NCBI GenBank assembly: GCA_964019695.1
Contig: OZ026515.1
Span: forward strand, 129,664,849-129,728,848
DNA length: 64,000 nucleotides
Source of the DNA: Loripinus fragilis
Taxonomy: Eukaryota > Mollusca > Bivalvia > Lucinida > Lucinidae
Direction: 5' to 3'
Both the position numbers and the translations under genes were made by a program. Shown in pieces: positions 42,153-55,576 of the stretch (the stretch's first letter is position 1; every line of letters starts with the position of its first letter). The notes under the pieces were generated by a model. That model worked only from the letters and a program-made list of their open reading frames with translations. It was not told the DNA's origin and did no database searches.

Positions 42153-42467
42153 CTATAAGTCGTCATCAGAAATCAATTTGTCAGACTCGACATCGTCGTC
42201 TTTGTTGAGCTGGCTTCTCAAATGAAGTATTTCATTTCTCTTCATGTCTGCGTAGCGGTAGTACTGCTTGACCAACCCTTCTTCTATCATAATGCGCAAT
42301 CGTAGAGGGAATCGCAAAGTCTTGTAGTCGTTGGATCTTGCAGACTGGTAGCGTTTCTTTAGACCATGTAGCCTGGTGTTGAGAAGCAGAATCTGGTCAC
42401 AAGCTCGGTTGAATCGTCTCTGAGTTTCGTACAGCTGGACGCCCATCTCAAACTTCTTCATACCCAT
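42153..42467 (-). CDS. 104-aa array protein, copy U8
   Basis: Intact; H71R and E97K. The E97K change is shared with U9. Confidence 0.66.
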   Translation of the reverse strand: MGMKKFEMGVQLYETQRRFNRACDQILLLNTRLHGLKKRYQSARSNDYKTLRFPLRLRIMIEEGLVKQYYRYADMKRNEILHLRSQLNKDDDVESDKLISDDDL

Positions 42468-43791
42468 AATGCTGTGTTATTCGTAGTTTGTGAAAGTAGA
42501 ATGGAGCAAACCTCTAGATTTCTTGCATTTATACCAATTAAAGCTTGTCTGTGAGACCTTCATGCCAAATGTGTGCAAGCGATAATTAGAGCTTGTGCCA
42601 ATCAGTAACGCCCGCACCCATACGCCTGGCCACGTTAATTACAGAGTCGATGCTTGGTTTACTTTCTCAGATGACAGCATTAATCAGCCATGAAACGCCA
42701 TTGACTTTTCTATAGTTTAGAAACAGTCTCTCATTAACCTTTTTATACTGAAGACCCATAAACATTTTTAGCAAACAGTGAAGACCCAGATGAAATGCCA
42801 CAAAACACAACATAACCGTTTCTTAAAGTAAAAACAATCTTCAGGAATATAAAACATCATAATTTATAAATTCCAAGCTTTTATCCCTTAAAATTTATGA
42901 TGGACGATTCCAACCTTATTATTAAACCCTGTGTGGGAAAATCCATAGGTTTACAAAGGGTTAACAAAACTTGAGTTAATCGCTGAAACTGTACTTCAAA
43001 TGCATGTAACTTTTTTTTATTTATGGACATATTTGGTTAAAATTTGCAGCAAATCGATTCGATAGATTCCCTTTATCATTTGTGTTATGCCAGGGCCCGA
43101 GGTTATAAAACATTTTTGTGCTCAATTCAACTGAGCATGAAAATTCAACTGCTCGTCAAAACTAAAATACCCTCAAATGAAGAGGATTCTTGCTTTTAGT
43201 CTCTCAAATGTTGTATTTATCCTGCTAATAAATGTTAAATTGCCAACAATTGTTGGCATTTTAACATTTATAAGCAGTATAAATTTTATGCTCAGTTGAG
43301 TTGAGCATGAAAAAAGTTTTATTATCTCGGGGCCAGTTGTCAGTGGCCTGAGAATTGCATTTTTGCTCTGCTGGTGGGCGACAAATACTAACTCATTGCA
43401 AGTTATAATGCATCTGCTGATTATGCTCAAAATTCGCTCAGGAATGTCGCCAGAGTGTGAAAAACAGTTTGGATCCCAATCAGACTCGATGCTTTGTCGT
43501 GCCTGATCAGGGTCAAAACTGTTTACAGAGAGTATCAACAGACGATGGTATCAGGCAAAACGTGTTTGAAATATAGTATACAGAGTGGGTCATGTGTTGT
43601 AGCATTTGTTGATTCATATATTCATATACGAGTATATATGCATGCGTGCGTGCCAGAGTTTCTTCATTTATGTAATATAGGGCTTTCAACTTACAATGCG
43701 ACAATCATTTGGGTTTCTTTCTGGTAATTTTCGGTCCATTATTTGGACGAATAAACTGGTTACAGAATGTGATCTGAGTTGATTGACTAGT

Positions 43792-44106
43792 CTATAAGTC
43801 GTCATCAGAAATCAATTTGTCAGACTCGACATCGTCGTCTTTGTTGAGCTGGCTTCTCAAATGAAGTATTTCATTTCTCTTCATGTCTGCGTAGTGGTAG
43901 TACTGCTTGACCAACCCTTCTTCTATCATAATGCGCAATCGTAGAGGGAATCGCAAAGTCTTGTAGTCGTTGGATCTTGCAGACTGGTAGCGTTTCTTTA
44001 GACCATGTAGCCTGGTGTTGAGAAGCAGAATCTGGTCACAAGCTCGGTTGAATCGTCTCTGAGTTTCGTACAGCTGGACGCCCATCTCAAACTTCTTCAT
44101 ACCCAT
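43792..44106 (-). CDS. 104-aa array protein, copy U9
   Basis: Intact; E97K. Flanking variants (GTTTACAGAGAG, CAACTTACAATG) tie this unit to U14. Confidence 0.66.
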   Translation of the reverse strand: MGMKKFEMGVQLYETQRRFNRACDQILLLNTRLHGLKKRYQSARSNDYKTLRFPLRLRIMIEEGLVKQYYHYADMKRNEILHLRSQLNKDDDVESDKLISDDDL

Positions 44107-45430
44107 AATGCTGTGTTATTCGTAGTTTGTGAAAGTAGAATGGAGCAAACCTCTAGATTTCTTGCATTTATACCAATTAAAGCTTGTCTGTGAGACCTTC
44201 ATGCCAAATGTGTGCAAGCGATAATTAGAGCTTGTGCCAATCAGTAACGCCCGCACCCATACGCCTGGCCACGTTAATTACAGAGTCGATGCTTGGTTTA
44301 CTTTCTCAGATGACAGCATTAATCAGCCATGAAACGCCATTGACTTTTCTATAGTTTAGAAACAGTCTCTCATTAACCTATTTATACTGAAGACCCATAA
44401 ACATTTTTAGCAAACAGTGAAGACCCAGATGAAATGCCACAAAACACAACATAACCGTTTCTTAAAGTAAAAACAATCTTCAGGAATATAAAACATCATA
44501 ATTTATAAATTCCAAGCTTTTATCCCTTAAAATTTATGATGGACGATTCCAACCTTATTATTAAACCCTGTGTGGGAAAATCCATAGGTTTACAAAGGGT
44601 TAACAAAACTTGAGTTAATCGCTGAAACTGTACTTCAAATGCATGTAACTTTTTTTTATTTATGGACATATTTGGTTAAAATTTGCAGCAAATAGATTTG
44701 ATAGATTCCCTTTATCATTTGTGTTATGCCAGGGCCCGAGGTTATAAAACATTTTTGTGCTCAATTCAACTGAGCATGAAAATTCAACTGCTCGTCAAAA
44801 CTAAAATACCCTCAAATGAAGAGGATTCTTGCTTTTAGTCTCTCAAATGTTGTATTTATCCTGCTTATAAATGTTAAATTGCCAACAATTGTTGGCATTT
44901 TAGCATTTATAAGCAGTATAAATTTTATGCTCAGTTGAGTTGAGCATGAAAAAAGTTTTATTATCTCGGGGCCAGTTGTCAGTGGCCTGAGAATTGCATT
45001 TTTGCTCTGCTGGTGGGCGACAAATACTTACTCATTGCAAGTTATAATGCATCTGCTGATTATGCTCAAAATTCGCTCAGGAATGTCGCCAGAGTGTGAA
45101 AAACAGTTTGGATCCAAATCAGACTCGATGCTTTGTCGTGCCTGATCAGGGTCAAAACTGTTTGCAGAGAGTATCAACAGACGATGGTATCAGGCAAAAC
45201 GTGTTTGAAATATAGTATACAGAGTGGGTCATGTGTTGTAGCATTTGTTGATTCATATATTCATATACGAGTATATATGCATGCGTGCGTGCCAGAGTTT
45301 CTTCATTTATGTAATATAGGGCTTTCAACGAATAATGCGACAATCATTTGGGTTTCTTTCTGGTAATTTTTGGTCCATTATTTGGACAACTAAACTGGTT
45401 ACAGAATGTGATCTGAGTTGATTGACTAGT

Positions 45431-45745
45431 CTATAAGTCGTCATCAGAAATCAATTAGTCAGACTCGACATCGTCGTCTTTGTTGAGCTGGCTTCTGAAA
45501 TGAAGTATTTCATTTCTCTTCATGTCTGCGTAGTGGTAGTACTGCTTGACCAACCCTTCTTCTATCATAATGCGCAATCGTAGAGGGAATCGCAAAGTCT
45601 TGTAGTCGTTGGATCTTGCAGACTGGTAGCGTTTCTTTAGACCATGTAGCCTGGTGTTGAGATGCAAAATCTGGTCACAAGCTCGGTTGAATCGTCTCTG
45701 AGTTTCGTACAGCTGGACGCCCATCTCAACTTTCTTCATACCCAT
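45431..45745 (-). CDS. 104-aa array protein, copy U10, shortened tail
   Basis: E97* ends the protein at residue 96 (effective stop at 45455), removing the last acidic cluster. Also F6V, L28H and L83F, the most amino acid changes of any copy, suggesting relaxed constraint. Confidence 0.6.
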
Positions 45746-47069
45746 AATGCTGTGTTATTCGTAGTTTGTGAAAGTAGAATGGAGCAAACCTCTAGATTTC
45801 TTGCATTTATACCAATTAAAGCTTGTCTGTGAGACCTTCATGCCAAATGAGTGCAAGCGATAATTAGAGCTTGTGCCAATCAGTAACGCCCGCACCCATA
45901 CGCCTGGCCACGTTAATTACAGAGTCGATGCTTGGTTTACTTTCTCAGATGACAGCATTAATCAGCCATGAAACGCCATTGACTTTTCTATAGTTTAGAA
46001 ACAGTCTCTCATTAACCTTTTTATACTGAAGATCCATAAACATTTTTAGCAAACAGTGAAGACCCAGATGAAATGCCACAAAACACAACATAACCGTTTC
46101 TTAAAGTAAAAACAATCTTCAGGAATATAAAACATCATAATTTATAAATTCCAAGCTTTTATCCCTTAAAATTTATGATGGACGATTCCAACCTTATTAT
46201 TAAACCCTGTGTGGGAAAATCCATAGGTTTACAAAGGGTTAACAAAACTTGAGTTAATCGCTGAAACTGTACTTCAAATGCATGTAACTTTTTTTTATTT
46301 ATGGACATATTTGGTTAAAATTTGCAGCAAATAGATTTGATAGATTCCCTTTATCATTTGTGTTATGCCAGGGCCCGAGGTTATAAAACATTTTTGTGCT
46401 CAATTCAACTGAGCATGAAAATTCAACTGCTCGTCAAAACTAAAATACCCTCAAATGAAGAGGATTCTTGCTTTTAGTCTCTCAAATGTTGTATTTATCC
46501 TGCTAATAAATGTTAAATTGCCAACAATAATTGGCATTTTAGCATTTATAAGCAGTATAAATTTTATGCTCAGTTGAGTTGAGCATGAAAAAAGTTTTAT
46601 TATCTCGGGGCCAGTTGTCAGTGGCCTGAGAATTGCATTTTTGCTCTGCTGGTGGGCGACAAATACTAACTCATTGCAAGTTATAATGCATCTGCTGATT
46701 ATGCTCAAAATTCGCTCAGGAATGTCGCCAGAGTGTGAAAAACAGTTTGGATCCCAATCAGACTCGATGCTTTGTCGTGCCTGATCAGGGTCAAAACTGT
46801 TTGCAGAGAGTATCAACAGACGATTGTATCAGGCAAAACGTGTTTGAAATATAGTATACAGAGTGGGTCATGTGTTGTAGCATTTGTTGATTCATATATT
46901 CATATACGAGTATATATGCATGCGTGCGTGCCAGAGTTTCTTCATTTATGTAATATAGGGCTTTCAACGAATAATGCGACAATCATTTGGGTTTCTTTCT
47001 GGTAATTTTTGGTCCATTATTTGGACGAATAAACTGGTTACAGAATGTGATCTGAGTTGATTGACTAGT

Positions 47070-47384
47070 CTATAAGTCGTCATCAGAAATCAATTCGTCA
47101 GACTCGACATCGTCGTCTTTGTTGAGCTGGCTTCTCAAATGAAGTATTTCATTTCTCTTCATGTCTGCGTAGTGGTAGTACTGCTTGACCAACCCTTCTT
47201 CTATCATAATGCGCAATCGTAGAGGGAATCGCAAAGTCTTGTAGTCGTTGGATCTTGCAGACTGGTAGCGTTTCTTTAGACCATGTAGCCTGGTGTTGAG
47301 AAGCAGAATCTGGTCACAAGCTCGGTTGAATCGTCTCTGAGTTTCGTACAGCTGGACGCCCATCTCAAACTTCTTCATACCCAT
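47070..47384 (-). CDS. 104-aa array protein, copy U11
   Basis: Intact consensus protein. The unit shares GCCAACAATAATTGGC and ACAGACGATTGTATC with U16. Confidence 0.68.
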   Translation of the reverse strand: MGMKKFEMGVQLYETQRRFNRACDQILLLNTRLHGLKKRYQSARSNDYKTLRFPLRLRIMIEEGLVKQYYHYADMKRNEILHLRSQLNKDDDVESDELISDDDL

Positions 47385-48708
47385 AATGCTGTGTTATTCG
47401 TAGTTTGTGAAAGTAGAATGGAGCAAACCTCTAGATTTCTTGCATTTATACCAATTAAAGCTTGTCTGTGAGACCTTCATGCCAAATGAGTGCAAGCGAT
47501 AATTAGAGCTTGTGCCAATCAGTAATGCCCGCACCCATACGCCTGGCCACGTTAATTACAGAGTCGATGCTTGGTTTACTTTCTCAGATGACAGCATTAA
47601 TCAGCCATGAAACGCCATTGACTTTTCTATAGTTTAGAAACAGTCTCTCATTAACCTTTTTATACTGAAGACCCATAAACATTTTTAGCAAACAGTGAAG
47701 ACCCAGATGAAATGCCACAAAACACAACATAACCGTTTCTTAAAGTAAAAACAATCTTCAGGAATATAAAACATCATAATTTATAAATTCCAAGCTTTTA
47801 TCCCTTAAAATTTATGATGGACGATTCCAATCTTATTATAAAACCCTGTGTGGGAAAATCCATAGGTTTACAAAGGGTTAACAAGACTTGAGTTAATCGC
47901 TGAAACTGTACTTCAAATGCATGTAACTTTTTTTTATTTATGGACATATTTGGTTAAAATTTGCAGCAAATAGATTTGATAGATTCCCTTTATCATTTGT
48001 GTTATGCCAGGGCCCGAGGTTATAAAACATTTTTGTGCTCAATTCAACTGAGCATGAAAATTCAACTGCTCGTCAAAACTAAAATACCCTCAAATGAAGA
48101 GGATTCTTGCTTTTAGTCTCTCAAATATTGTATTTATCCTGCTAATAAATGTTAAATTGCCAACAATTGTTTGCATTTTAGCATTTATAAGCAGTATAAA
48201 TTTTATGCTCAGTTGAGTTGAGCATGAAAAAAGTTTTATTATCTCGGGGCCAGTTGTCAGTGGCCTGAGAAATGCATTTTTGCTCTGCTGGTGGGCGACA
48301 AATACTAACTCATTGCAAGTTATAATGCATCTGCTGATTATGCTCAAAATTCGCTCAGGAATGTCGCCAGAGTGTGAAAAACAGTTTGGATCCCAATCAG
48401 ACTCGATGCTTTGTCGTGCCTGATCAGGGTCAAAACTGTTTGCAGAGAGTATCAACAGACGATGGTATCAGGCAAAACGTGTTTGAAATATAGTATACAG
48501 AGTGGGTCATGTGTTGTAGCATTTGTTGATTTATATATTCATATACGAGTATATATGCAAGCGTGCGTGCCAGAGTTTCTTCATTTATGTAATATAGGGC
48601 TTTCAACGGATAATGCGACAATCATTTGGGTTTCTTTCTGGTAATTTTTGGTCCATTATTTGGACAACTAAACTGGTTACAGAATGTGATCTGAGTTGAT
48701 TGACTAGT

Positions 48709-49023
48709 CTATAAGTCGTCATCAGAAATCAATTCGTCATACTCGACATCGTCGTCTTTGTTGAGCTGGCTTCTCAAATGAAGTATTTCATTTCTCTTCA
48801 TGTCTGCGTAGTGGTAGTACTGCTTGACCAACCCTTCTTCTATCATAATGCGCAATCGTAGAGGGAATCGCAAAGTCTTGTAGTCATTGGATCTTGCAGA
48901 CTGGTAGCGTTTCTTTAGACCATGTAGCCTGGTGTTGAGAAGCAGAATCTGGTCACAAGCTCGGTTGAATCGTCTCTGAGTTTCGTACAGCTGGACGCCC
49001 ATCTCAAACTTCTTCATACCCAT
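48709..49023 (-). CDS. 104-aa array protein, copy U12
   Basis: Intact; S95Y, as in U1-U3, although the unit belongs to the second subfamily, so this may be a gene-conversion patch. Unit variants (TCCAATCTTATTATAAAACC, AACAAGACTTGAG, GTAAAATTGAGC) are shared with U19. Confidence 0.67.
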   Translation of the reverse strand: MGMKKFEMGVQLYETQRRFNRACDQILLLNTRLHGLKKRYQSARSNDYKTLRFPLRLRIMIEEGLVKQYYHYADMKRNEILHLRSQLNKDDDVEYDELISDDDL

Positions 49024-50345
49024 AATGCTGTGTTATTCGTAGTTTGTGAAAGTAAAATTGAGCAAACCTCTAGATTTCTTGCATTTATACCAATTAAAGC
49101 TTGTCTGTGAGACTTTCATGCCAAATGTGTGCAAGCGATAATTAGAGCTTGTGCCAATCAGTAACGCCCGCACCCATACGCCTGGCCACGTTAATTACAG
49201 AGTCGATGCTTGGTTTACTTTCTCAGATGACAGCATTAATCAGCCATGAAACGCCATTGACTTTTCTATAGTTTAGAAACAGTCTCTCATTAACCTTTTT
49301 ATACTGAAGACCCATAAACATTTTTAGCAAACAGTGAAGACCCAGATGAAATGCCACAAAACACAACATAACCGTTTCTTAAAGTAAAAACAATCTTCAG
49401 GAATATAAAACATCATAATTTATAAATTCCAAGCTTTTATCCCTTAAAATTTATGATGGACGATTCCAACTTTATTTTTAAACCCTGTGTGGGAAAATCC
49501 ATAGGTTTACAAAGGGTTAACAAAACTTGAGTTAATCGCTGAAACTGTACTTCAAATGCATGTAATTTTTTTATTTATGGACATATTTGGTTAAAATTTG
49601 CAGCAAATAGATTTGATAGATTCCCTTTATCATTTGTGTTATGCCAGGGCCCGAGGTTATAAAACATTTTTGTGCTCAATTCAACTGAGCATGAAAATTC
49701 AACTGCTCGTCAAAACTAAAATACCCTCAAATGAAGAGGATTCTTGCTTTTAGTCTCTCAAATGTTGTATTTATCCTGCTTATAAATGTTAAATTGCCAA
49801 CAATTGTTTGCATTTTAGCATTTATAAGCAGTATAAATTTTATGCTCAGTTGAGTTGAGCATGAAAAAAGTTTTATTATCTCGGGGCCAGTTGTCAGTGG
49901 CCTGAGAATTGCATTTTTGCTCTGCTGGTGGGCGACAAATACTAACTCATTGCAAGTTATAATGCATCTGCTGATTATGCTCAAAATTCGCTCAGGAATG
50001 TCGCCAGAGTGTGAAAAACAGTTTGGATCCCAATCAGACTCGATGCTTTGTCGTGCCTGATCAGGGTCAAAACTGTTTGCAGAGAGTATCAACAGACGAT
50101 GGTATCAGGCAAAACGTGTTTGAAATATAGTATACAGAGTGGGTCATGTGTTGTAGCATTTGTTGATTCATATATTCATATACGAGTATATATGCATGCG
50201 TGCGTGCCAGAGTTTCTTCATTTATGTAATATAGGGCTTTCAACGAATAATGCGACAATCATTTGGGTTTCTTTCTGGTAATTTTTGGTCCATTATTTGG
50301 ACAACTAAACTGGTTACAGAATGTGATCTGAGTTGATTGACTAGT

Positions 50346-50660
50346 CTATAAATCGTCATCAGAAATCAATTAGTCAGACTCGACATCGTCGTCTTTGTTG
50401 AGCTGGCTTCTCAAATGAAGTATTTCATTTCTCTTCATGTCTGCGTAGTGGTAGTACTGCTTGACCAACCCTTCTTCTATCATAATGCGCAATCGTAGAG
50501 GGAATCGTAAAGTCTTGTAGTCGTTGGATCTTGCAGACTGGTAGCGTTTCTTTAGACCATGTAGCCTGGTGTTGAGAAGCAGAATCTGGTCACAAGCTCG
50601 GTTGAATCGTCTCTGAGTTTCGTACAGCTGGACGCCCATCTCAAACTTCTTCATACCCAT
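50346..50660 (-). CDS. 104-aa array protein, copy U13, shortened tail
   Basis: E97* ends translation at 50370, giving 96 residues. The unit shares CTATAAATC just downstream of the frame with U20. Confidence 0.6.
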
Positions 50661-51984
50661 AATGCTGTGTTATTCGTAGTTTGTGAAAGTAGAATGGAGC
50701 AAACCTCTAGATTTCTTGCATTTATACCAATTAAAGCTTGTCTGTGAGACCTTCATGCCAAATGTGTGCAAGCGATAATTAGAGCTTGTGCCAATCAGTA
50801 ACGCCCGCACCCATACGCCTGGCCACGTTAATTACAGAGTCGATGCTTGGTTTACTTTCTCAGATGACAGCATTAATCAGCCATGAAACGCCATTGACTT
50901 TTCTATAGTTTAGAAACAGTCTCTCATTAACCTATTTATACTGAAGACCCATAAACATTTTTAGCAAACAGTGAAGACCCAGATGAAATGCCACAAAACA
51001 CAACATAACCATTTCTTAAAGTAAAAACAATCTTCAGGAATATAAAACATCATAATTTATAAATTCCAAGCTTTTATCCCTTAAAATTTATGATGGACGA
51101 TTCCAACCTTATTATTAAACCCTGTGTGGGAAAATCCATAGGTTTACAAAGGGTTAACAAAACTTGAGTTAATCGCTGAAACTGTACTTCAAATGCATGT
51201 AACTTTTTTTTATTTATGGACATATTTGGTTAAAATTTGCAGCAAATAGATTTGATAGATTCCCTTTATCATTTGTGTTATGCCAGGGCCCGAGGTTATA
51301 AAACATTTTTGTGCTCAATTCAACTGAGCATGAAAATTCAACTGCTCGTCAAAACTAAAATACCCTCAAATGAAGAGGATTCTTGCTTTTAGTCTCTCAA
51401 ATGTTGTATTTATCCTGCTAATAAATGTTAAATTGCCAACAATTGTTGGCATTTTAACATTTATAAGCAGTATAAATTTTATGCTCAGTTGAGTTGAGCA
51501 TGAAAAAAGTTTTATTATCTCGGGGCCAGTTGTCAGTGGCCTGAGAATTGCATTTTTGCTCTGCTGGTGGGCGACAAATACTAACTCATTGCAAGTTATA
51601 ATGCATCTGCTGATTATGCTCAAAATTCGCTCAGGAATGTCGCCAGAGTGTGAAAAACAGTTTGGATCCCAATCAGACTCGATGCTTTGTCGTGCCTGAT
51701 CAGGGTCAAAACTGTTTACAGAGAGTATCAACAGACGATGGTATCAGGCAAAACGTGTTTGAAATATAGTATACAGAGTGGGTCATGTGTTGTAGCATTT
51801 GTTGATTATTATATTCATATACGAGTATATATGCATGCGTGCGTGCCAGAGTTTCTTCATTTATGTAATATAGGGCTTTCAACTTATAATGCGACAATCA
51901 TTTGGGTTTCTTTCTGGTAATTTTCGGTCCATTATTTGGACGAATAAACTGGTTACAGAATGTGATCTGAGTTGATTGACTAGT

Positions 51985-52299
51985 CTATAAGTCGTCATCA
52001 GAAATCAATTCGTCAGACTCGACATCGTCGTCTTTGTTGAGCTGGCTTCTCAAATGAAGTATTTCATTTCTCTTCATGTCTGCGTAGTGGTAGTACTGCT
52101 TGACCAACCCTTCTTCTATCATAATGCGCAATCGTAGAGGGAATCGCAAAGTCTTGTAGTCGTTGGATCTTGCAGACTGGTAGCGTTTCTTTAGACCATG
52201 TAGCCTGGTGTTGAGAAGCAGAATCTGGTCACAAGCTCGGTTGAATCGTCTCTGAGTTTCGTACAGCTGGACGCCCATCTCAAACTTCTTCATACCCAT
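51985..52299 (-). CDS. 104-aa array protein, copy U14
   Basis: Intact consensus protein; its paralogous unit U9 differs by carrying E97K. Confidence 0.68.
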   Translation of the reverse strand: MGMKKFEMGVQLYETQRRFNRACDQILLLNTRLHGLKKRYQSARSNDYKTLRFPLRLRIMIEEGLVKQYYHYADMKRNEILHLRSQLNKDDDVESDELISDDDL

Positions 52300-53622
52300 A
52301 ATGCTGTGTTATTCGTAGTTTGTGAAAGTAGAATGGAGCAAACCTCTAGATTTCTTGCATTTATACCAATTAAAGCTTGTCTGTGAGACCTTCATGCCCA
52401 ATGAGTGCAAGCGATAATTAGAGCTTGTGCCAATCAGTAACGCCCGCACCCATACGCCTGGCCACGTTAATTACAGAGTCGATGCTTGGTTTACTTTCTC
52501 AGATGACAGCATTAATCAGCCATGAAACGCCATTGACTTTTCTATAGTTTAGAAACAGTCTCTCATTAACCTTTTTATACTGAAGACCCATAAACATTTT
52601 TAGCAAACAGTGAAGACCCAGATGAAATGCCACAAAACACAACATAACCGTTTCTTAAAGTAAAAACAATCTTCAGGAATATAAAACATCATAATTTATA
52701 AATTCCAAGCTTTTATCCCTTAAAATTTATGATGGACGATTCCAACCTTATTATTAAACCCTGTGTGGGAAAATCCATAGGTTTACAAAGGGTTAACAAA
52801 ACTTGAGTTAATCGCTGAAACTGTACTTCAAATGCATGTAACTTTTTTTTATTTATGAGCAATTTGGTTAAAATTTGCAGCAAATAGATTTGATAGATTC
52901 CCTTTATCATTTGTGTTATGCCAGGGCCCGAGGTTATAAAACATTTTTGTGCTCAATTCAACTGAGCATGAAAATTCAACTGCTCGTCAAAACTAAAATA
53001 CCCTCAAATGAAGAGGATTCTTGCTTTTAGTCTCTCAAATGTTGTATTTATCCTGCTTATAAATGTTAAATTGCCAACAATTGTTGGCATTTAAGCATTT
53101 ATAAGCAGTATAAATTTTATGCTCAGTTGAGTTGAGCATGAAAAAAGTTTTATTATCTCGGGGCCAGTTGTCAGTGGCCTGAGAATTGCATTTTTGCTCT
53201 GCTGGTGGGCGACAAATACTTACTCATTGCAAGTTATAATGCATCTGCTGATTATGCTCAAAATTCGCTCAGGAATGTCGCCAGAGTGTGAAAAACAGTT
53301 TGGATCCCAATCAGACTCGATGCTTTGTCGTGCCTGATCAGGGTCAAAACTGTTTGCAGAGAGTATCAACAGACGATGGTATCAGGCAAAACGTGTTTGA
53401 AATATAGTATACAGAGTGGGTCATGTGTTGTAGCATTTGTTGATTCATATATTCATATACGAGTATATATGCATGCGTGCGTGCCAGAGTTTCTTCATTT
53501 ATGTAATATAGGGCTTTCAACGAATAATGCGACAATCATTTGGGTTTCTTTCTGGTAATTTTCGGTCCATTATTTGGACGAATAAACTGGTTACAGAATG
53601 TGATCTGAGTTGATTGACTAGT

Positions 53623-53937
53623 CTATAAGTCGTCATCAGAAATCAATTAGTCAGACTCGACATCGTCGTCTTTGTTGAGCTGGCTTCTCAAATGAAGTAT
53701 TTCATTTCTCTTCATGTCTGCGTAGTGGTAGTACTGCTTGACCAACCCTTCTTCTATCATAATGCGCAATCGTAGAGGGAATCGTAAAGTCTTGTAGTCG
53801 TTGGATCTTGCAGACTGGTAGCGTTTCTTTAGACCATGTAGCCTGGTGTTGAGAAGCAGAATCTGGTCACAAGCTCGGTTGAATCGTCTCTGAGTTTCGT
53901 ACAGCTGGACGCCCATCTCAAACTTCTTCATACCCAT
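53623..53937 (-). CDS. 104-aa array protein, copy U15, shortened tail
   Basis: E97* (effective stop at 53647). Corresponds by position and variants to U10 but lacks the latter's three extra substitutions, so those arose after the duplication or were corrected here. Confidence 0.6.
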
Positions 53938-55261
53938 AATGCTGTGTTATTCGTAGTTTGTGAAAGTAGAATGGAGCAAACCTCTAGATTTCTTGCATTT
54001 ATACCAATTAAAGCTTGTCTGTGAGACCTTCATGCCAAATGAGTGCAAGCGATAATTAGAGCTTGTGCCAATCAGTAACGCCCGCACCCATACGCCTGGC
54101 CACGTTAATTACAGAGTCGATGCTTGGTTTACTTTCTCAGATGACAGCATTAATCAGCCATGAAACGCCATTGACTTTTCTATAGTTTAGAAACAGTCTC
54201 TCATTAACCTTTTTATACTGAAGATCCATAAACATTTTTAGCAAACAGTGAAGACCCAGATGAAATGCCACAAAACACAACATAACCGTTTCTTAAAGTA
54301 AAAACAATCTTCAGGAATATAAAACATCATAATTTATAAATTCCAAGCTTTTATCCCTTAAAATTTATGATGGACGATTCCAACCTTATTTTTAAACCCT
54401 GTGTGGGAAAATCCATAGGTTTACAAAGGGTTAACAAAACTTGAGTTAATCGCTGAAACTGTACTTCAAATGCATGTAACTTTTTTTTATTTATGGACAT
54501 ATTTGGTTAAAATTTGCAGCAAATAGATTTGATAGATTCCCTTTATCATTTGTGTTATGCCAGGGCCCTAGGTTATAAAACATTTTTGTGCTCACTTCAA
54601 CTGAGCATGAAAATTCAACTGCTCGTCAAAACTAAAATACCCTCAAATGAAGAGGATTCTTGCTTTTAGTCTCTCAAATGTTGTATTTATCCTGCTAATA
54701 AATGTTAAATTGCCAACAATAATTGGCATTTTAGCATTCATAAGCAGTATAAATTTTATGCTCAGTTGAGTTGAGCATGAAAAAAGTTTTATTATCTCGG
54801 GGCCAGTTGTCAGTGGCATGAGAATTGCATTTTTGCTCTGCTGGTGGGCGACAAATACTAACTCATTGCAAGTTATAATGCATCTGCTGATTATGCTCAA
54901 AATTCGCTCAGGAATGTCGCCAGAGTGTGAAAAACAGTTTGGATCCCAATCAGACTCGATGCTTTGTCGTGCCTGATCAGGGTCAAAACTGTTTGCAGAG
55001 AGTATCAACAGACGATTGTATCAGGCAAAACGTGTTTGAAATATAGTATACAGAGTGGGTCATGTGTTGTAGCATTTGTTGATTCATATATTCATATACG
55101 AGTATATATGCATGCGTGCGTGCCAGAGTTTCTTCATTTATGTAATATAGGGCTTTCAACGAATAATGCGACAATCATTTGGGTTTCTTTCTGGTAATTT
55201 TTGGTCCATTATTTGGACGAATAAACTGGTTACAGAATGTGATCTGAGTTGATTGACTAGT

Positions 55262-55576
55262 CTATAAGTCGTCATCAGAAATCAATTCGTCAGACTCGAC
55301 ATCGTCGTCTTTGTTGAGCTGGCTTCTCAAATGAAGTATTTCATTTCTCTTCATGTCTGCGTAGTGGTAGTACTGCTTGACCAACCCTTCTTCTATCATA
55401 ATGCGCAATCGTAGAGGGAATCGCAAAGTCTTGTAGTCGTTGGATCTTGCAGACTGGTAGCGTTTCTTTAGACCATGTAGCCTGGTGTTGAGAAGCAGAA
55501 TCTGGTCACAAGCTCGGTTGAATCGTCTCTGAGTTTCGTACAGCTGGACGCCCATCTCAAACTTCTTCATACCCAT
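55262..55576 (-). CDS. 104-aa array protein, copy U16, upstream stop lost
   Basis: Intact from the usual ATG (55576). The in-frame TAA 12 nt upstream has become TTA, which opens the frame to 55726 (154 codons). Because the leader would start near 55611, the longer product is unlikely and the normal ATG is kept here. Confidence 0.66.
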   Translation of the reverse strand: MGMKKFEMGVQLYETQRRFNRACDQILLLNTRLHGLKKRYQSARSNDYKTLRFPLRLRIMIEEGLVKQYYHYADMKRNEILHLRSQLNKDDDVESDELISDDDL